This document shows positions 16,101-25,086 of a DNA stretch of 64,000 nucleotides, in pieces; position 1 is the first letter of the stretch; each line of letters opens with the position of its first letter. The stretch lies in the NCBI GenBank assembly GCA_016719055.1, contig JADKAW010000038.1:186001-250000 (forward strand), read 5' to 3'. Source of the DNA: Candidatus Rhodoferax mariagerensis. GTDB taxonomy: Bacteria > Pseudomonadota > Gammaproteobacteria > Burkholderiales > Burkholderiaceae_C. Below the pieces are notes generated by a model, which saw only the letters and a program-made list of their open reading frames with translations, was not told where the DNA came from and ran no database searches. A program made the translations under genes and the position numbers.

Positions 16101-19100
16101 TGTCGCGTGCGGTGGCCACCAGTTCTACTTCACCGGCCTCGTTCAGGCTGGTTTCACACAGCAACAAGCCACGTGCATCACTTTTGCCGCTGCATACGCT
16201 GCCCATTTCTTTGGTGCTGGTTTTGTTGTCATAGCTGTAAAAACCGCCCACCATGCGCTTACGGCTGCTGGTGGTGATGCGCGCCGTGGCCTTGACGTCA
16301 ATCACCACATCCGCCTGCGGCTTGCCGCTGGTGTCAAGCGCCAGCGCCTGGAATTTGATCGTTTGACTGCTGGACACCCAGCCTTCGGCCTTGATGCCCG
16401 CCACCACACCCGCCGGCCACAGGGTTTGCGTGCTGCGGATGGTTTGCACCTCGCCGTTGGGGTCGGCGTAGCTGGCCTCCAGAACCAGGTCTTGCGCCTG
16501 GCGGCTGGCCGGGAGCTTGTCGATGCTGAGTTTTCCTGCGCCATTTTTGTCCAGTGTCAAGGGCAATTTGTTGGCCACCACCTGGCTGTCCTGGCTGTCG
16601 GGGCTGGTGCCGTCTTCAGCCGGCTGCTCAGGGTTGTTGTCTTGGGGCGCGCGGGGCGGCGAAAAACTGAAGGCCTCAAAATCACTGAAATCAAGGTACT
16701 TGTTGCGCACCAGGGCCGATACCCGCACCGGCAGGCTGCTGGCGCCGCCACCCGAGACGTAATTGACCTGCACCGTCAGCGGCACCGTTTTGGCGTTAAC
16801 CAGGGCTTTTTTGTCAGCCGGGGCAATGCGCCCCTCCAGCACCGGCAGGCGAAACTCTTCCACGCGAAATTCGCCGGTGCTGAAACTGCGGTTGCGTTCG
16901 CTACCGCGCAACTGCACCTGGTAAGCGCCAAGCTTGGCAGCGGGTGGTATCGCAAAGCTGCTCTCGGCACTGACGCCGCCGGAGGCGGTGTTACGCCAGG
17001 CCAGCGGCTGGGTGTATTGCTGGCCGCTGCCGACATGCGTGATGACCAGTGTGGCGGGCTGCGCCTGCGTCAATCCAAAACCCTGGGCCGTTTCGCTGCG
17101 TAACAGGTGCTTCATCGACACCGTCTCACCAGCGCGCAGCAGGGTGCGGTCAAAAATGGTGTGGGCGCGCTCGTCAGGCCGTGCCTCCTGGCTGGTGGGC
17201 AGGTTGAAACGCCAGGGCTCAATGCCACGGTTCCAGTCGCTCCAGGTAAACGCCAGGTCCTGCGCGCCGGCCTGCTGCGCCCGGGCACTGACAAAATAGG
17301 CCTCGCTGTAACCCTCGTCACCCGAGCAGGCCGGTGCCTTGGGGCTGATGCCCGACAGGTTGGCCAGACCTTGAGCATTGGTGCTGGCGCTGGCAACTGG
17401 GTGGCCCCGGCAGTCTGACACCTGCACCTTCGCGCCCGCCACCGGCAGGCCTTTGTCCAGGGTCGTAACCCAGGCCAGTGCGTTTTCGCGCCCGAGCTTG
17501 AAATGCACCCCCAGGTTGGTCACCAGCACCGAGGTGCGTACAAACATCAGGCGCTGGCTGCCGTGGCGCTCATCAAGCAGCGAACTGCCCAGCTTTTGTG
17601 ATGCCAGCTCCAGCACATGAAAACCCGGCGTGAGCGGAATGCCGACCACCTCGAACGGACGCGGGTCGTTGCTGGCTGGCGTGGGCATGTCCAGCGTCTT
17701 CACACCGTCCTGGCCTTGCAGCAGTGACACCATGCGTGACTGCACTTCAGTTTTGCCTTCATCGGGCAGCACTTGCGGCAAACGGCCCTTGACATGACGG
17801 ACGGCAATTTTGCGCGGCACCGTGTAGTCGTCAAAGCGTTTGACCTTTCTGAACCAGGTGATGATGTCGGCATCGGTTTCTGGTTTCAGGTCGCTGACCT
17901 TGCTGCCAGAGGCAGTCAAGACTTTGAGCTTCAGGTCAGATTCGACATTGCGCAGCGTCACCGGCACCATCGGCACGCCATCTGGCTCTGCAAAACGCTC
18001 GACGATGCCAAACGGTGCCGCAGCAAACTTGGCCAGAGGCGGCATGGCACCTGTCGCGACCTGGAGCGGAAAACTGTCTGCATTGCGCAGTGCGCGACCC
18101 GATGCGTCCTTGAAAGCCGCCGGCAAAGTCAGTTTGAAACTCGTCAGTTCTGGAAAAGGACCCTTAAAAGCCAGATAACTCAGCACGTTGTCGTCATCGC
18201 CCTCTTCCTGATCAAAACTCGGTGAAAAAGTCTGTTTGTCAGAAACCAGCCTGGCGCCTTCAAGCAGCTTGCGTGATACCGGGGCAGAAAAACTCAATCG
18301 CAACGGACGAATCGGCAGACAGGCAGCTTGGGCGTTTTCGCGCTCACAGGTCAGGTGGGCACTGAAGGGCTCGCGCACCTGAAAATCAAAGCGCTTTTCG
18401 ACGGCGTTGGCCAGGCCCGATGCAGCACCAGGCTGGCTTGGGCTGGCAACACCCTTGCCATAAACCAGCTGGACTTTGGCAGACGGTGTCAGGCGCCGGT
18501 TGCAGGCCAGCGTGACAAAGCTCAGGGGTTTTTTGGCCGCTTGCGTATCAAGGTCGTGCATTTTGAGCAGCGCAGCACGGTCTTTGCCATCGACCAGGCG
18601 CACCGGCACACGTTCGCCCAAGCCCGGCACGGCACACCAGGTGTTGGCCTGCAGGCTGCCCGGCGTGGCCGGACCATTGAGTTGCAAAACAAAAAACTGT
18701 TCCTCGTCAATCGTTTCACCCGGGTCTGGCCAGATGTTTTGGACGAACGGTCCACCACTATTGAATTTATAGCTATCAGCGCCCGTCAGTAAAGCGCCCT
18801 TGACTGATTTAAGGCCCGTCTTGAGCTTGACCGTGCAGGCCACGGCGGGCGGCAAGTCATTGTCAAGGTCAAACACCCACTGCCGCTCATTCAGCCACCG
18901 TCCCGAACCTTTGGCGGCTTGTGGGTCGCTGCATTGAAGCTCGACCGGTGCGGGTGCCCTGGCGTCGCCAAAGGCCACAGCCGGCTCGTCAAATTTCACC
19001 ACCACCTGGCTGATGCGTGCCACCTCGCCTTGAGGTGACAGGCCAACAACCTGAAAAGCCTGTGCCGAGACAGGCAATGCCAGCACAGCGCCAGCGAAAG

Positions 19101-19119
19101 CAATATTGCGAAGATTCAC
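13156..19119 (-). CDS. Alpha-2-macroglobulin family protein with thioester motif
   Basis: A very large (1987-residue) exported protein. A signal peptide (MNLRNIAFAGAVLALPVSAQ, cleavage probably after AQA) has no lipobox, unlike the lipoprotein YfhM of E. coli. Central macroglobulin (MG2-like) domains precede a thioester motif CLEQ with Cys1493 and Gln1496 (NYPFACLEQKTSKS). The family is thought to trap proteases attacking the periplasm through the reactive thioester. YfhM is about 1650 residues and usually neighbours pbpC; no pbpC is here. The 41-base gap to the RskA-like gene upstream suggests one transcript. A long antisense frame (15613-17103) is a shadow. Confidence 0.9.
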   Translation of the reverse strand: MNLRNIAFAGAVLALPVSAQAFQVVGLSPQGEVARISQVVVKFDEPAVAFGDARAPAPVELQCSDPQAAKGSGRWLNERQWVFDLDNDLPPAVACTVKLKTGLKSVKGALLTGADSYKFNSGGPFVQNIWPDPGETIDEEQFFVLQLNGPATPGSLQANTWCAVPGLGERVPVRLVDGKDRAALLKMHDLDTQAAKKPLSFVTLACNRRLTPSAKVQLVYGKGVASPSQPGAASGLANAVEKRFDFQVREPFSAHLTCERENAQAACLPIRPLRLSFSAPVSRKLLEGARLVSDKQTFSPSFDQEEGDDDNVLSYLAFKGPFPELTSFKLTLPAAFKDASGRALRNADSFPLQVATGAMPPLAKFAAAPFGIVERFAEPDGVPMVPVTLRNVESDLKLKVLTASGSKVSDLKPETDADIITWFRKVKRFDDYTVPRKIAVRHVKGRLPQVLPDEGKTEVQSRMVSLLQGQDGVKTLDMPTPASNDPRPFEVVGIPLTPGFHVLELASQKLGSSLLDERHGSQRLMFVRTSVLVTNLGVHFKLGRENALAWVTTLDKGLPVAGAKVQVSDCRGHPVASASTNAQGLANLSGISPKAPACSGDEGYSEAYFVSARAQQAGAQDLAFTWSDWNRGIEPWRFNLPTSQEARPDERAHTIFDRTLLRAGETVSMKHLLRSETAQGFGLTQAQPATLVITHVGSGQQYTQPLAWRNTASGGVSAESSFAIPPAAKLGAYQVQLRGSERNRSFSTGEFRVEEFRLPVLEGRIAPADKKALVNAKTVPLTVQVNYVSGGGASSLPVRVSALVRNKYLDFSDFEAFSFSPPRAPQDNNPEQPAEDGTSPDSQDSQVVANKLPLTLDKNGAGKLSIDKLPASRQAQDLVLEASYADPNGEVQTIRSTQTLWPAGVVAGIKAEGWVSSSQTIKFQALALDTSGKPQADVVIDVKATARITTSSRKRMVGGFYSYDNKTSTKEMGSVCSGKSDARGLLLCETSLNEAGEVELVATARDSAGNTSQAASSVFVTRQGELWFGGEDHDRIDLLPEKKSYQPGETARFQVRMPFRFATALVAVEREGILYTEVVQLNGQDPTVELKIKDGWGPNVYVSVLALRGRLREVPWYSFFTWGYKAPREWWTSFWYEGREYVAPTALVDLSKPAFRLGAAEIRVGTAAHQLAVSVKADKESYTVRSQAKVTINVKLPNGQPAANAEVALAAVDQALLELKPNTSWNLLEAMLQRRSWGVETATAQMEIIGRRHYGRKAIPAGGGGGRSGTRELLDTLLLWNPNVNLDASGSATVTVPLNDALTTFKIVAIADAATGLFGTGSTSIRATQDLQIISGLPPLVREDDLYRAQITLRNTTKAAMKVLVTPRATLLELPQQTIDIPAGDAREVAWGIKAPAQLALSRFEAILWEIEAKDTLGGARDALKVSQRIIPAVPLTVQQATLVQIDGPFSLAVSPPIDAIPGRGGLKMMLQPKLAEGLPGVKDWFANYPFACLEQKTSKSVGLRDARLWRQVVNQIPSYLDADGLANYFPPRDGDANHGSDTLTAYLLAASHEASGIDPGFGLSDEVRAPMEKALIAFVEGRIQRKTWSPRSGTDLDVRKLAAIEALSRYGKAQARMLGSITLAPNQWPTHAVIDWLNILKRLPDVAERDKRLAEAQQILRARISYQGTKMIFSTERDDYWWWLMQNGDVNTARLMLAVLDDPTWKDDMGRLANGFMARQQNGAWHTTTANLWGGLALEKFSAKFESVAVAGNTKASLGAASAAVDWSRVERIKATDASGAAHQASVFGAPAAPGNLRNNNMFLPWGKAADTLAVTHQGPGKPWLTLQSLAAVPLKEPFFAGYQIKKTITPVEQANPALPAGSYTRGDVLRITLEVTASADMSWAVITDPVPGGATILGSGLGRDSEIATEGEKSGGSGWAAFEERSFEAFRSYYQFMPKGSTKMQYTLRLNNVGEFSLPPSRVEAMYAPEMFGATPNTLVKVQAN

Positions 19120-19160
19120 ACAATTCCCCTTGAGTGAACCCAGACTTTAGCTGAAAGTCG

Positions 19161-19691
19161 CTACAGCGCCTTACGAATCAAGGCACCGGCAAAAAGATAG
19201 GGCAGGCGTGGCGCACGGCCTGGCTCAACCCCACCCTTGTTTTCCACGCTGACAGCCAATGCTGTGGCTTGTGACAGCATCTTGTCGCTGGCGGGAAGCT
19301 GTGCTGTTTTAATTTTGGTGGTGATGACCCCCAGCGACAGGGGTCGGCCTTCCGAATCAAGCGCCCACAGTTGCATGCTGTCTTCTTGGCCCTCTTTGAC
19401 ATCGTTCAGACGTTGAATCTGCACATAGCCGTCCAACGGGTCAAAGGTGATCAGTTGCGCTGGCTGTTGCTTGTCATCAAGCAAGACCGCCACATATTTG
19501 ATCTGGGGCGTCGATTTGAGTTTGGTTTGCATGTGAATCAACTGCGCCTTGAACTGCTCCATCATGCTCATGCCGGTCGCTGCGGCAATGGCCAGCAAGA
19601 TCACGCAAACAATGGTGGCAATACGCCAGCGAGTCGCGTGGCAAGGTGGTGAAGTTGGTGAAACTGGGGGGGGCGAGGTGTCTTCGGTCAT
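19161..19691 (-). CDS. RskA-like anti-sigma C-terminal domain protein, no partner sigma factor visible
   Basis: A 176-residue protein. One membrane segment (about residues 23-43, IATIVCVILLAIAAATG) is followed by a periplasmic domain with the RskA C-terminal pattern: KYVAVLLDDKQQPAQLITFD, SMQLWALDSEGRPLSLGV, ALAVSVENKGG, LFAGALI. Full anti-sigma factors of this family have a cytoplasmic zinc-finger domain before the membrane segment; here only about 22 Pro-rich residues precede it. No sigma factor gene is adjacent. It lies 41 bases upstream of the alpha-2-macroglobulin gene. It may be a truncated anti-sigma factor or a protein with a different job. Confidence 0.7.
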   Translation of the reverse strand: MTEDTSPPPVSPTSPPCHATRWRIATIVCVILLAIAAATGMSMMEQFKAQLIHMQTKLKSTPQIKYVAVLLDDKQQPAQLITFDPLDGYVQIQRLNDVKEGQEDSMQLWALDSEGRPLSLGVITTKIKTAQLPASDKMLSQATALAVSVENKGGVEPGRAPRLPYLFAGALIRKAL

Positions 19692-19757
19692 TCAGGGGCG
19701 GGAGTTGGTGCGCAGAAGTGCTGCAGGGATTTTAGGGGGACAGGACCAGCTCGACCA

Positions 19758-20588
19758 TCAAGTCACCCAAATCCTCGGACTGACCGATGGCAGTTGCCAA
19801 AAATGGGCGCGCCAACGCCCCCATATCTGACGCAACAATTCCATCGCTGGTTCGACCAACGGTGACAGCACCCGCACCACTATGACCTGTGGGTTGGGGC
19901 ATGTAACCCCAGCTGTACTGCCCAGCCTGTGTGAGGCCAGCACCTGCCGCGCCATATCCAACCCAACTTCAGAGCGGTTTCTGTCAAGCACCGTACCCGC
20001 CACAAAAAACAACGAAGCCAGGCAACGCTGCCCAGCCAGACCGGTAGCACCATCCATCAGCAGGGTATCCATGGCGTTCACCCGGCCGCGCTCCAGCCAG
20101 ACCCCCGGCACTTCGATGTGCTGCAAAAAACTGCCGCTTTCAAAGGGCAACGACGCACCAGGCAGACCCAGGGCGGTAATGTCCCAGCCCATCAGCTCGG
20201 CCTGCGTTGCCAGACTGAGCGTCAGGTAGTTTTCAGCCTGACATAGGTTGTAGGCGATGGCTTCCATTGGCAGCCACTCCAGTCGGGCCTGATCAGCCAG
20301 TGTGATGCGGGTACGCTGCACAGCCGGTTCGCCGGCAGATCGGTAAAACCGTGCTGCGCCGGGTGTAGTCACCAGGCCATGAGCGGTGCCGCTTGCCGCA
20401 ATGCAAATGTCCAGCGTGTCTCCGCCGACCAAACCACCGGGCGGATGCACCAGCACGTTGTGGCAAACGGCGTCGCCTTCCGGGTAAAGACTCCGCAAGA
20501 CGCGCAGCGGACCCAGATGGGTGTGGCGTGCGACCGTGCGATGCTGCTCGGTGCTGTAATCAAGACTCAGTTGGGCGTACCATGTCAT
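19758..20588 (-). CDS. ureD: Urease accessory protein UreD, orphan
   Basis: A complete 276-residue UreD. Signature stretches: VLVHPPGGLVGGDTL, TTPGAARFYRS, LEWLPMEAIAYNLCQAE, and the terminal SPRIWVT. UreD binds the urease apoenzyme and, with UreF and UreG, delivers nickel. In related bacteria ureD normally opens a ureDABC-EFG operon; here the next gene downstream is the RskA-like protein, and upstream is a divergent chemoreceptor. No ureABCEFG gene is in the window, so the rest must be elsewhere or lost. Confidence 0.9.
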   Translation of the reverse strand: MTWYAQLSLDYSTEQHRTVARHTHLGPLRVLRSLYPEGDAVCHNVLVHPPGGLVGGDTLDICIAASGTAHGLVTTPGAARFYRSAGEPAVQRTRITLADQARLEWLPMEAIAYNLCQAENYLTLSLATQAELMGWDITALGLPGASLPFESGSFLQHIEVPGVWLERGRVNAMDTLLMDGATGLAGQRCLASLFFVAGTVLDRNRSEVGLDMARQVLASHRLGSTAGVTCPNPQVIVVRVLSPLVEPAMELLRQIWGRWRAHFWQLPSVSPRIWVT

Positions 20589-20674
20589 ATGAAGAGTTTA
20601 GGCGGCCAGGAGGCACGGCTTTCAAACGCAGTTCAGTAGCGAGGTGTTTTTTTATTTTTTCTGAGGTGGTAGTT

Positions 20675-22228
20675 ATGAACTTCTCGAATTTCAAGATCAG
20701 CAGCAAGCTGGGTTTCGGTTTTGCAATCATTGTGCTGTTAACAGCGTTAACAGGAGGCATCTCGATTTTTCAGATGGGGCGCATCAACTCGGCTATCACC
20801 GAGTTGTCGGAAGACCGTCTGCCATCGATCAACCAGGTGTCGGAACTGCAGGCACTGTTAAATGACATGCGGCGTGCCGAGCTTCAGCACGTTGTGGCAG
20901 TCAACGCGGAGGAAAAAAAGGCCGAGGCTGACCGCGTCGCGGCGGATATCGCCAAATTGACGGAGGCTGGAAAAAAGCTTGAGGTTTTGGTTGTCACCCC
21001 GGCACAACGTCAGATTTTGGCCAAGTACAAGCAGGAAATTGCTGCTTATTTGGCAACCAGCCCAAAATTGATTGAGCTGTCATCTATCGGTCAGGCCGGT
21101 CAAGCGGACACTATCAAATACCTCAAGGGTGACTCCAGAACCACTTTTCGGGCGATCTTCAAAACGCTCGATGACATGAGCGTCGCCAGCACCAGGGGGG
21201 CGCAGGACGCGGCTAACGAGGCTCACCAGACTTACCTCAGCGCCAAAATAACCGAGGGGCTGGTGCTGGGTTTTGCGATTGCCATGGCCGTTGTTCTGGG
21301 CATCTTGATATCGCGCCAGATTACCCGCCCGATCAACACGGCCGTGCTGGCTGCCAATGAATTCGCAAGTGGCAATCTGGCTGCACCCCTAAAAACCACA
21401 GGCAATGACGAACCAGCCCAGTTGTTGCGCGCCCTCGAGTCGATGCGTGTTGACTTGTCGACCGTAGTGGCCAATGTACGCACCGGCTCTGAAGGCGTCG
21501 CCACCGCCAGCGCGGAAATCGCCCAAGGCAATAACGACCTCTCCACCCGCACCGAGCAGCAGGCCAGCGCGCTTGAGCAAACCGCAGCGTCAATGGAAGA
21601 GCTGGGCTCAACCGTGGCGCAAAACGCGCAGTCCGCCGGCCAGGCCAATCAGTTGGCCATGGGGGCATCCACCATTGCCATTCAAGGCGGCGAGGTTGTC
21701 AGCCAGGTCGTGGAAACCATGAAAGGCATCAACGATTCGTCCAGAAAAATCGCCGATATCATCAGCGTCATCGATGGCATTGCGTTTCAGACCAATATTC
21801 TGGCTCTGAACGCTGCGGTAGAAGCCGCACGGGCTGGCGAGCAAGGGCGCGGTTTTGCGGTGGTGGCCAGCGAGGTGCGCAGCCTGGCCGGGCGCAGCGC
21901 TGAAGCCGCCAAGGAAATCAAGTCACTGATCAGTGCCAGTGTCGACCGCGTGGAACAAGGCACCGCACTGGTTGACCGGGCCGGTGAAACCATGACCGAG
22001 GTGGTCAATGCCATCAAGCGTGTGACCGACATCATGGGCGAGATCAGCGCCGCCAGCTCAGAACAATCCATTGGCGTGGCTCAGGTTGGCGAGGCCGTGA
22101 GTCACATGGACCAGACCACCCAGCAAAATGCGGCGTTGGTCGAACAAATGGCCGCTGCCGCCAGCAGCCTGCGCACTCAGGCGCAGGAACTGGTTCGGAC
22201 GGTGGCTTTATTCAAACTGGCCAGCTAA
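20675..22228 (+). CDS. Methyl-accepting chemotaxis protein with periplasmic four-helix sensor
   Basis: A 517-residue transmembrane chemoreceptor. TM1 about 12-32, a helical periplasmic domain, TM2 about 190-212, then HAMP and the cytoplasmic signalling domain with the conserved hairpin IIGVID-type tip (IDGIAFQTNILALNAAVEAA, then RAGEQGRGFAVVASEVRSLA). The frame is open upstream to 20393, but those codons overlap ureD antisense; the ATG at 20675 is preceded by GAGG at 20664-20667 and starts a typical MCP N-terminus (MNFSNFKISSKLGFGFAIIV). No NWETF-like CheR-binding tail. It lies outside the che cluster. Ligand unknown. Confidence 0.9.
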   Translation: MNFSNFKISSKLGFGFAIIVLLTALTGGISIFQMGRINSAITELSEDRLPSINQVSELQALLNDMRRAELQHVVAVNAEEKKAEADRVAADIAKLTEAGKKLEVLVVTPAQRQILAKYKQEIAAYLATSPKLIELSSIGQAGQADTIKYLKGDSRTTFRAIFKTLDDMSVASTRGAQDAANEAHQTYLSAKITEGLVLGFAIAMAVVLGILISRQITRPINTAVLAANEFASGNLAAPLKTTGNDEPAQLLRALESMRVDLSTVVANVRTGSEGVATASAEIAQGNNDLSTRTEQQASALEQTAASMEELGSTVAQNAQSAGQANQLAMGASTIAIQGGEVVSQVVETMKGINDSSRKIADIISVIDGIAFQTNILALNAAVEAARAGEQGRGFAVVASEVRSLAGRSAEAAKEIKSLISASVDRVEQGTALVDRAGETMTEVVNAIKRVTDIMGEISAASSEQSIGVAQVGEAVSHMDQTTQQNAALVEQMAAAASSLRTQAQELVRTVALFKLAS

Positions 22229-22246
22229 TATATCTTGCTGGCCTTT
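22219..22246. terminator. Possible terminator overlapping the MCP stop codon
   Basis: GGCCAGC (22219-22225) pairs with GCTGGCC (22237-22243) across an 11-base loop, followed by only three T. Weak by T-run, but well placed between convergent genes. Confidence 0.4.
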
Positions 22247-22251
22247 GATTC

Positions 22252-22854
22252 TTAGTGCGCGTTGTGGTGCGGGGGTGACATCAGACGGTCGGTGTAAGCA
22301 ATGGCCATGGCCGAGAGCAAAAAGGTGATGTGGATGACAGTCTGGGCAATCAGAACTTTGGGTTCGTAATTGGCAGCATTGATGAACGTTTTGAGCAGGT
22401 GAATCGAGCTGATGCCGATGATCGCCGTGGCCAGCTTGACCTTGAGTACCGAGGCGTTGACATGGCTGAGCCACTCGGGCTGGTCAGGATGGCCTTCAAG
22501 GTCCATTCGGCTAACAAAGGTTTCATAGCCACCCACAATCACCATGATCAGCAGGTTGGAGATCATCACCACGTCAATCAGGGCCAATACGACCAGCATG
22601 ATGATGGTCTCGTTCAGCGAGGTCACCGTCGCATCGGACCTGTAGCCAATGCTGGTAACCAGCGCCTGCAAAGCGTTCTGATTGCCAAAAGCCGCCTCCA
22701 GCAGATGCAGCAGTTCCACCCAGAAGTGAAAAACGTAAACCCCTTGTGCGGCAATCAAGCCCAGGTACAGCGGAAGCTGCAACCATCGGCTTGAAAAAAT
22801 AAAACGCGCAATGGGGTTCATTGAGCGGCTTTTGGTCGATTTGGGCAATGACAT
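22252..22854 (-). CDS. UPF0114 (TIGR00645/YqhA-like) membrane protein
   Basis: A 200-residue protein with about four membrane segments. The family signatures are the N-terminal FSSRWLQLPLYLGLIAAQGV, LIDVVMISNLLIMVIVGGYE, and HINLL-like IGISSIHLLKTFIN. Function of the family is not established. An alternative start at 22821 (MNPIARF) would drop 11 residues; neither start has a strong ribosome site. Convergent with the chemoreceptor gene to its left. Confidence 0.85.
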   Translation of the reverse strand: MSLPKSTKSRSMNPIARFIFSSRWLQLPLYLGLIAAQGVYVFHFWVELLHLLEAAFGNQNALQALVTSIGYRSDATVTSLNETIIMLVVLALIDVVMISNLLIMVIVGGYETFVSRMDLEGHPDQPEWLSHVNASVLKVKLATAIIGISSIHLLKTFINAANYEPKVLIAQTVIHITFLLSAMAIAYTDRLMSPPHHNAH

Positions 22855-22983
22855 TTGGGTTGTTCTGGTAGTGAGCGCCTGATTTTACCGGTGCACAAAG
22901 TCAAGCTGATGTCAGTCAGTAACTTGTAAGTGGCAGCCTTGACATTAAGCCCCGGCATTCTTTTAACTAAAGGAGATTTATCT

Positions 22984-24981
22984 GTGAGCACACCATCGTC
23001 AGTCATTGAGTCCGTGTTGGTTGAAAACCGTGTTTTCATGCCGAGCGAGGCCACCGTCAAAGCGGCGCGCATTTCCGGCATGGACAGCTACTACGCCCTG
23101 TGCGCTGAAGCTGAAAAAGATTTTGAAGGCTTCTGGGCTCGGCTGGCGCGTGAAAACGTGGTCTGGAGCAAGCCCTTTACCAAGACGCTCGACGAATCGA
23201 ACGTGCCTTTCTACAAGTGGTTCGACGATGGTGAACTGAATGCCTCGGCCAATTGCCTTGACAAACACATGGGTACGCCCAACGAAAACAAGGTAGCGGT
23301 CATTTTTGAAGCCGACAACGGCGCTGTCACCAAGACCACTTACAAAGAGCTGCTGGCCAAGGTCAGCCAGTTTGCCAACGCGCTCAAATCCCATGGCATT
23401 CAGAAGGGTGACCGGGTCCTGATTTACATGCCAATGACGCTTGAAGGGGTGATCGCCATGCAGGCCTGTGCCCGCATCGGTGCCACGCACAGCGTGGTGT
23501 TTGGTGGCTTTTCGGCCAAGGCGCTGCAAGAGCGGATCATGGACGCAGGTGCAGTGGCTGTGATCACGGCCAACTTCCAGATGCGCGGCGGCAAGGAACT
23601 GCCACTCAAGGCGATCGTCGATGAAGGCCTGGACCTCGGTGGCTGCGAGTCGATCAAAACGGTTTTTGTGTTTGAACGCACCACCACCAAGTGCAACATG
23701 GTCGCTGGCCGCGACGTCACTTTTACTGACGCGCTGGCCGGGCAAAGCACTGAATGTGCGCCCGTCATGGTCGGCGCCGAGCACCCGCTTTTCATCTTGT
23801 TTACATCCGGCTCCACCGGCAAGCCCAAGGGTGTGCAGCATGCCACCGGTGGCTTTTTGCTGTGGGCCAAGCTGACCATGGACTGGACCTTCGACCTGAG
23901 GCCTGACGATGTGTTCTGGTGCACTGCTGACATTGGCTGGATTACCGGTCACTCCTATGTCGCCTATGGTCCGCTGGCTGCGGGTGCCACCCAGATCATC
24001 TTTGAGGGCATCCCGACCTATCCGAATGCCGGGCGCTTCTGGCAGACCATTGAGCGTCACAAGTGCAGCATTTTCTACACCGCACCCACCGCCATTCGCT
24101 CGCTGATCAAGCTGGCTGAGTCGGACGAAAAAGTCCACCCGGCCCGCTCCAACCTCAGCAGCCTGCGTATTCTGGGCTCAGTCGGCGAGCCGATCAACCC
24201 TGAAGCCTGGATGTGGTACTACAAAAACGTCGGTGGCGAAAGGTGCCCGATTGTTGATACCTTCTGGCAGACCGAAACCGGTGGTCACATGATCACGCCG
24301 CTGCCGGGTGCGACCCCACTGGTACCTGGTAGCTGCACCTTGCCGCTGCCTGGCATCATGGCTGCCATTGTCGATGAAGCTGGTCACGATGTGCCCAATG
24401 GCTCTGGTGGGATGCTGGTGGTCAAACGCCCCTGGCCGTCGATGATCCGGACCATCTGGAATGACCCTGATCGTTTCAAAAACAGTTATTTCCCGGCTGA
24501 AATGGGTGGCACTTATTACCTCGCCGGTGACGGTGCGGTGCGCAGTGCTGACCGGGGTTATTTCCGCATTACCGGTCGCATTGATGACGTGCTGAACGTG
24601 TCCGGCCATCGTATGGGCACCATGGAAATCGAATCAGCCCTGGTTGCCAAGACTGATCTGGTGGCTGAAGCGGCTGTTGTCGGGCGGCCCGATGACATGA
24701 CCGGTGAGGCCATTTGTGCTTTTGTCGTGTTGAAACGTGGCGTGCCCACCGGCGACGAGGCGAAAGCCCTGGCAAAGGAGTTGCGCGACTGGGTGGCCAA
24801 AGAAATCGGCCCGATTGCCAAGCCCAAAGACATCCGTTTTGGTGAAAACCTGCCCAAGACCCGTTCCGGCAAGATCATGCGCCGCCTGCTACGCTCACTG
24901 GCCAAGGGTGAAACCATCACCCAGGACGTCTCCACACTGGAAAACCCGGCCATTCTGGGACAGTTGGGTCAGACTTATTGA
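22984..24981 (+). CDS. acs: Acetyl-CoA synthetase
   Basis: A 665-residue AMP-forming acetate:CoA ligase. The P-loop-like motif FTSGSTGKPKGV, the WxTDxGW-like WCTADIGWITGHSY, TFWQTETGG, the hinge GRIDDVLNVSGHR, and the acetylation-site lysine in KTRSGKIMRRLLR are all present. It activates acetate for entry into central metabolism. The start is taken as GTG at 22984 because AAGGAG lies 8 bases before it at 22970-22975 and the next residues (STPSSVIESVLVENRVF) match the family; an ATG at 22930 has no such site. Likely single-gene transcript ending at the terminator at 25042. Confidence 0.95.
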   Translation: MSTPSSVIESVLVENRVFMPSEATVKAARISGMDSYYALCAEAEKDFEGFWARLARENVVWSKPFTKTLDESNVPFYKWFDDGELNASANCLDKHMGTPNENKVAVIFEADNGAVTKTTYKELLAKVSQFANALKSHGIQKGDRVLIYMPMTLEGVIAMQACARIGATHSVVFGGFSAKALQERIMDAGAVAVITANFQMRGGKELPLKAIVDEGLDLGGCESIKTVFVFERTTTKCNMVAGRDVTFTDALAGQSTECAPVMVGAEHPLFILFTSGSTGKPKGVQHATGGFLLWAKLTMDWTFDLRPDDVFWCTADIGWITGHSYVAYGPLAAGATQIIFEGIPTYPNAGRFWQTIERHKCSIFYTAPTAIRSLIKLAESDEKVHPARSNLSSLRILGSVGEPINPEAWMWYYKNVGGERCPIVDTFWQTETGGHMITPLPGATPLVPGSCTLPLPGIMAAIVDEAGHDVPNGSGGMLVVKRPWPSMIRTIWNDPDRFKNSYFPAEMGGTYYLAGDGAVRSADRGYFRITGRIDDVLNVSGHRMGTMEIESALVAKTDLVAEAAVVGRPDDMTGEAICAFVVLKRGVPTGDEAKALAKELRDWVAKEIGPIAKPKDIRFGENLPKTRSGKIMRRLLRSLAKGETITQDVSTLENPAILGQLGQTY

Positions 24982-25041
24982 AGCTATCAATGCGAGAGTG
25001 CTTAGCCCATGATCCACAAGGGCTAGAAGCACTTTTTGTAT
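24982..25041. repeat. Interspersed ~50-bp repeat (GGGCTAGAGG family)
   Basis: AGCTATCAATGCGAGAGTGC, then AAGGGCTAGAAGCACTTTTT. Directly between the acs stop codon and its terminator. Confidence 0.5.
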
Positions 25042-25070
25042 AAAAAGCCCGCAGCGTGCGGGCTTTTTTT
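25042..25070. terminator. Rho-independent terminator, usable from both sides
   Basis: AAAAAGCCCGC (25042-25052), a 5-base loop and GCGGGCTTTTT (25058-25068) continuing to T at 25070. The A-run before and T-run after allow it to stop both acs and the converging cytochrome gene. Confidence 0.9.
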
Positions 25071-25086
25071 CAGCAATGCCAAGCGC

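Noticed and set aside
15613..17103. A 496-codon forward frame inside the alpha-2-macroglobulin gene
   Set aside because: It is antisense to a convincing family member, and its translation (His/Gln/Arg-rich) looks like a mirror of GC-rich coding DNA.
19758..20588. A urease operon
   Set aside because: Only ureD is present; neighbouring genes are unrelated.
20393..20674. N-terminal extension of the chemoreceptor
   Set aside because: Those codons overlap ureD antisense and do not resemble an MCP; a good ribosome site precedes the ATG at 20675.
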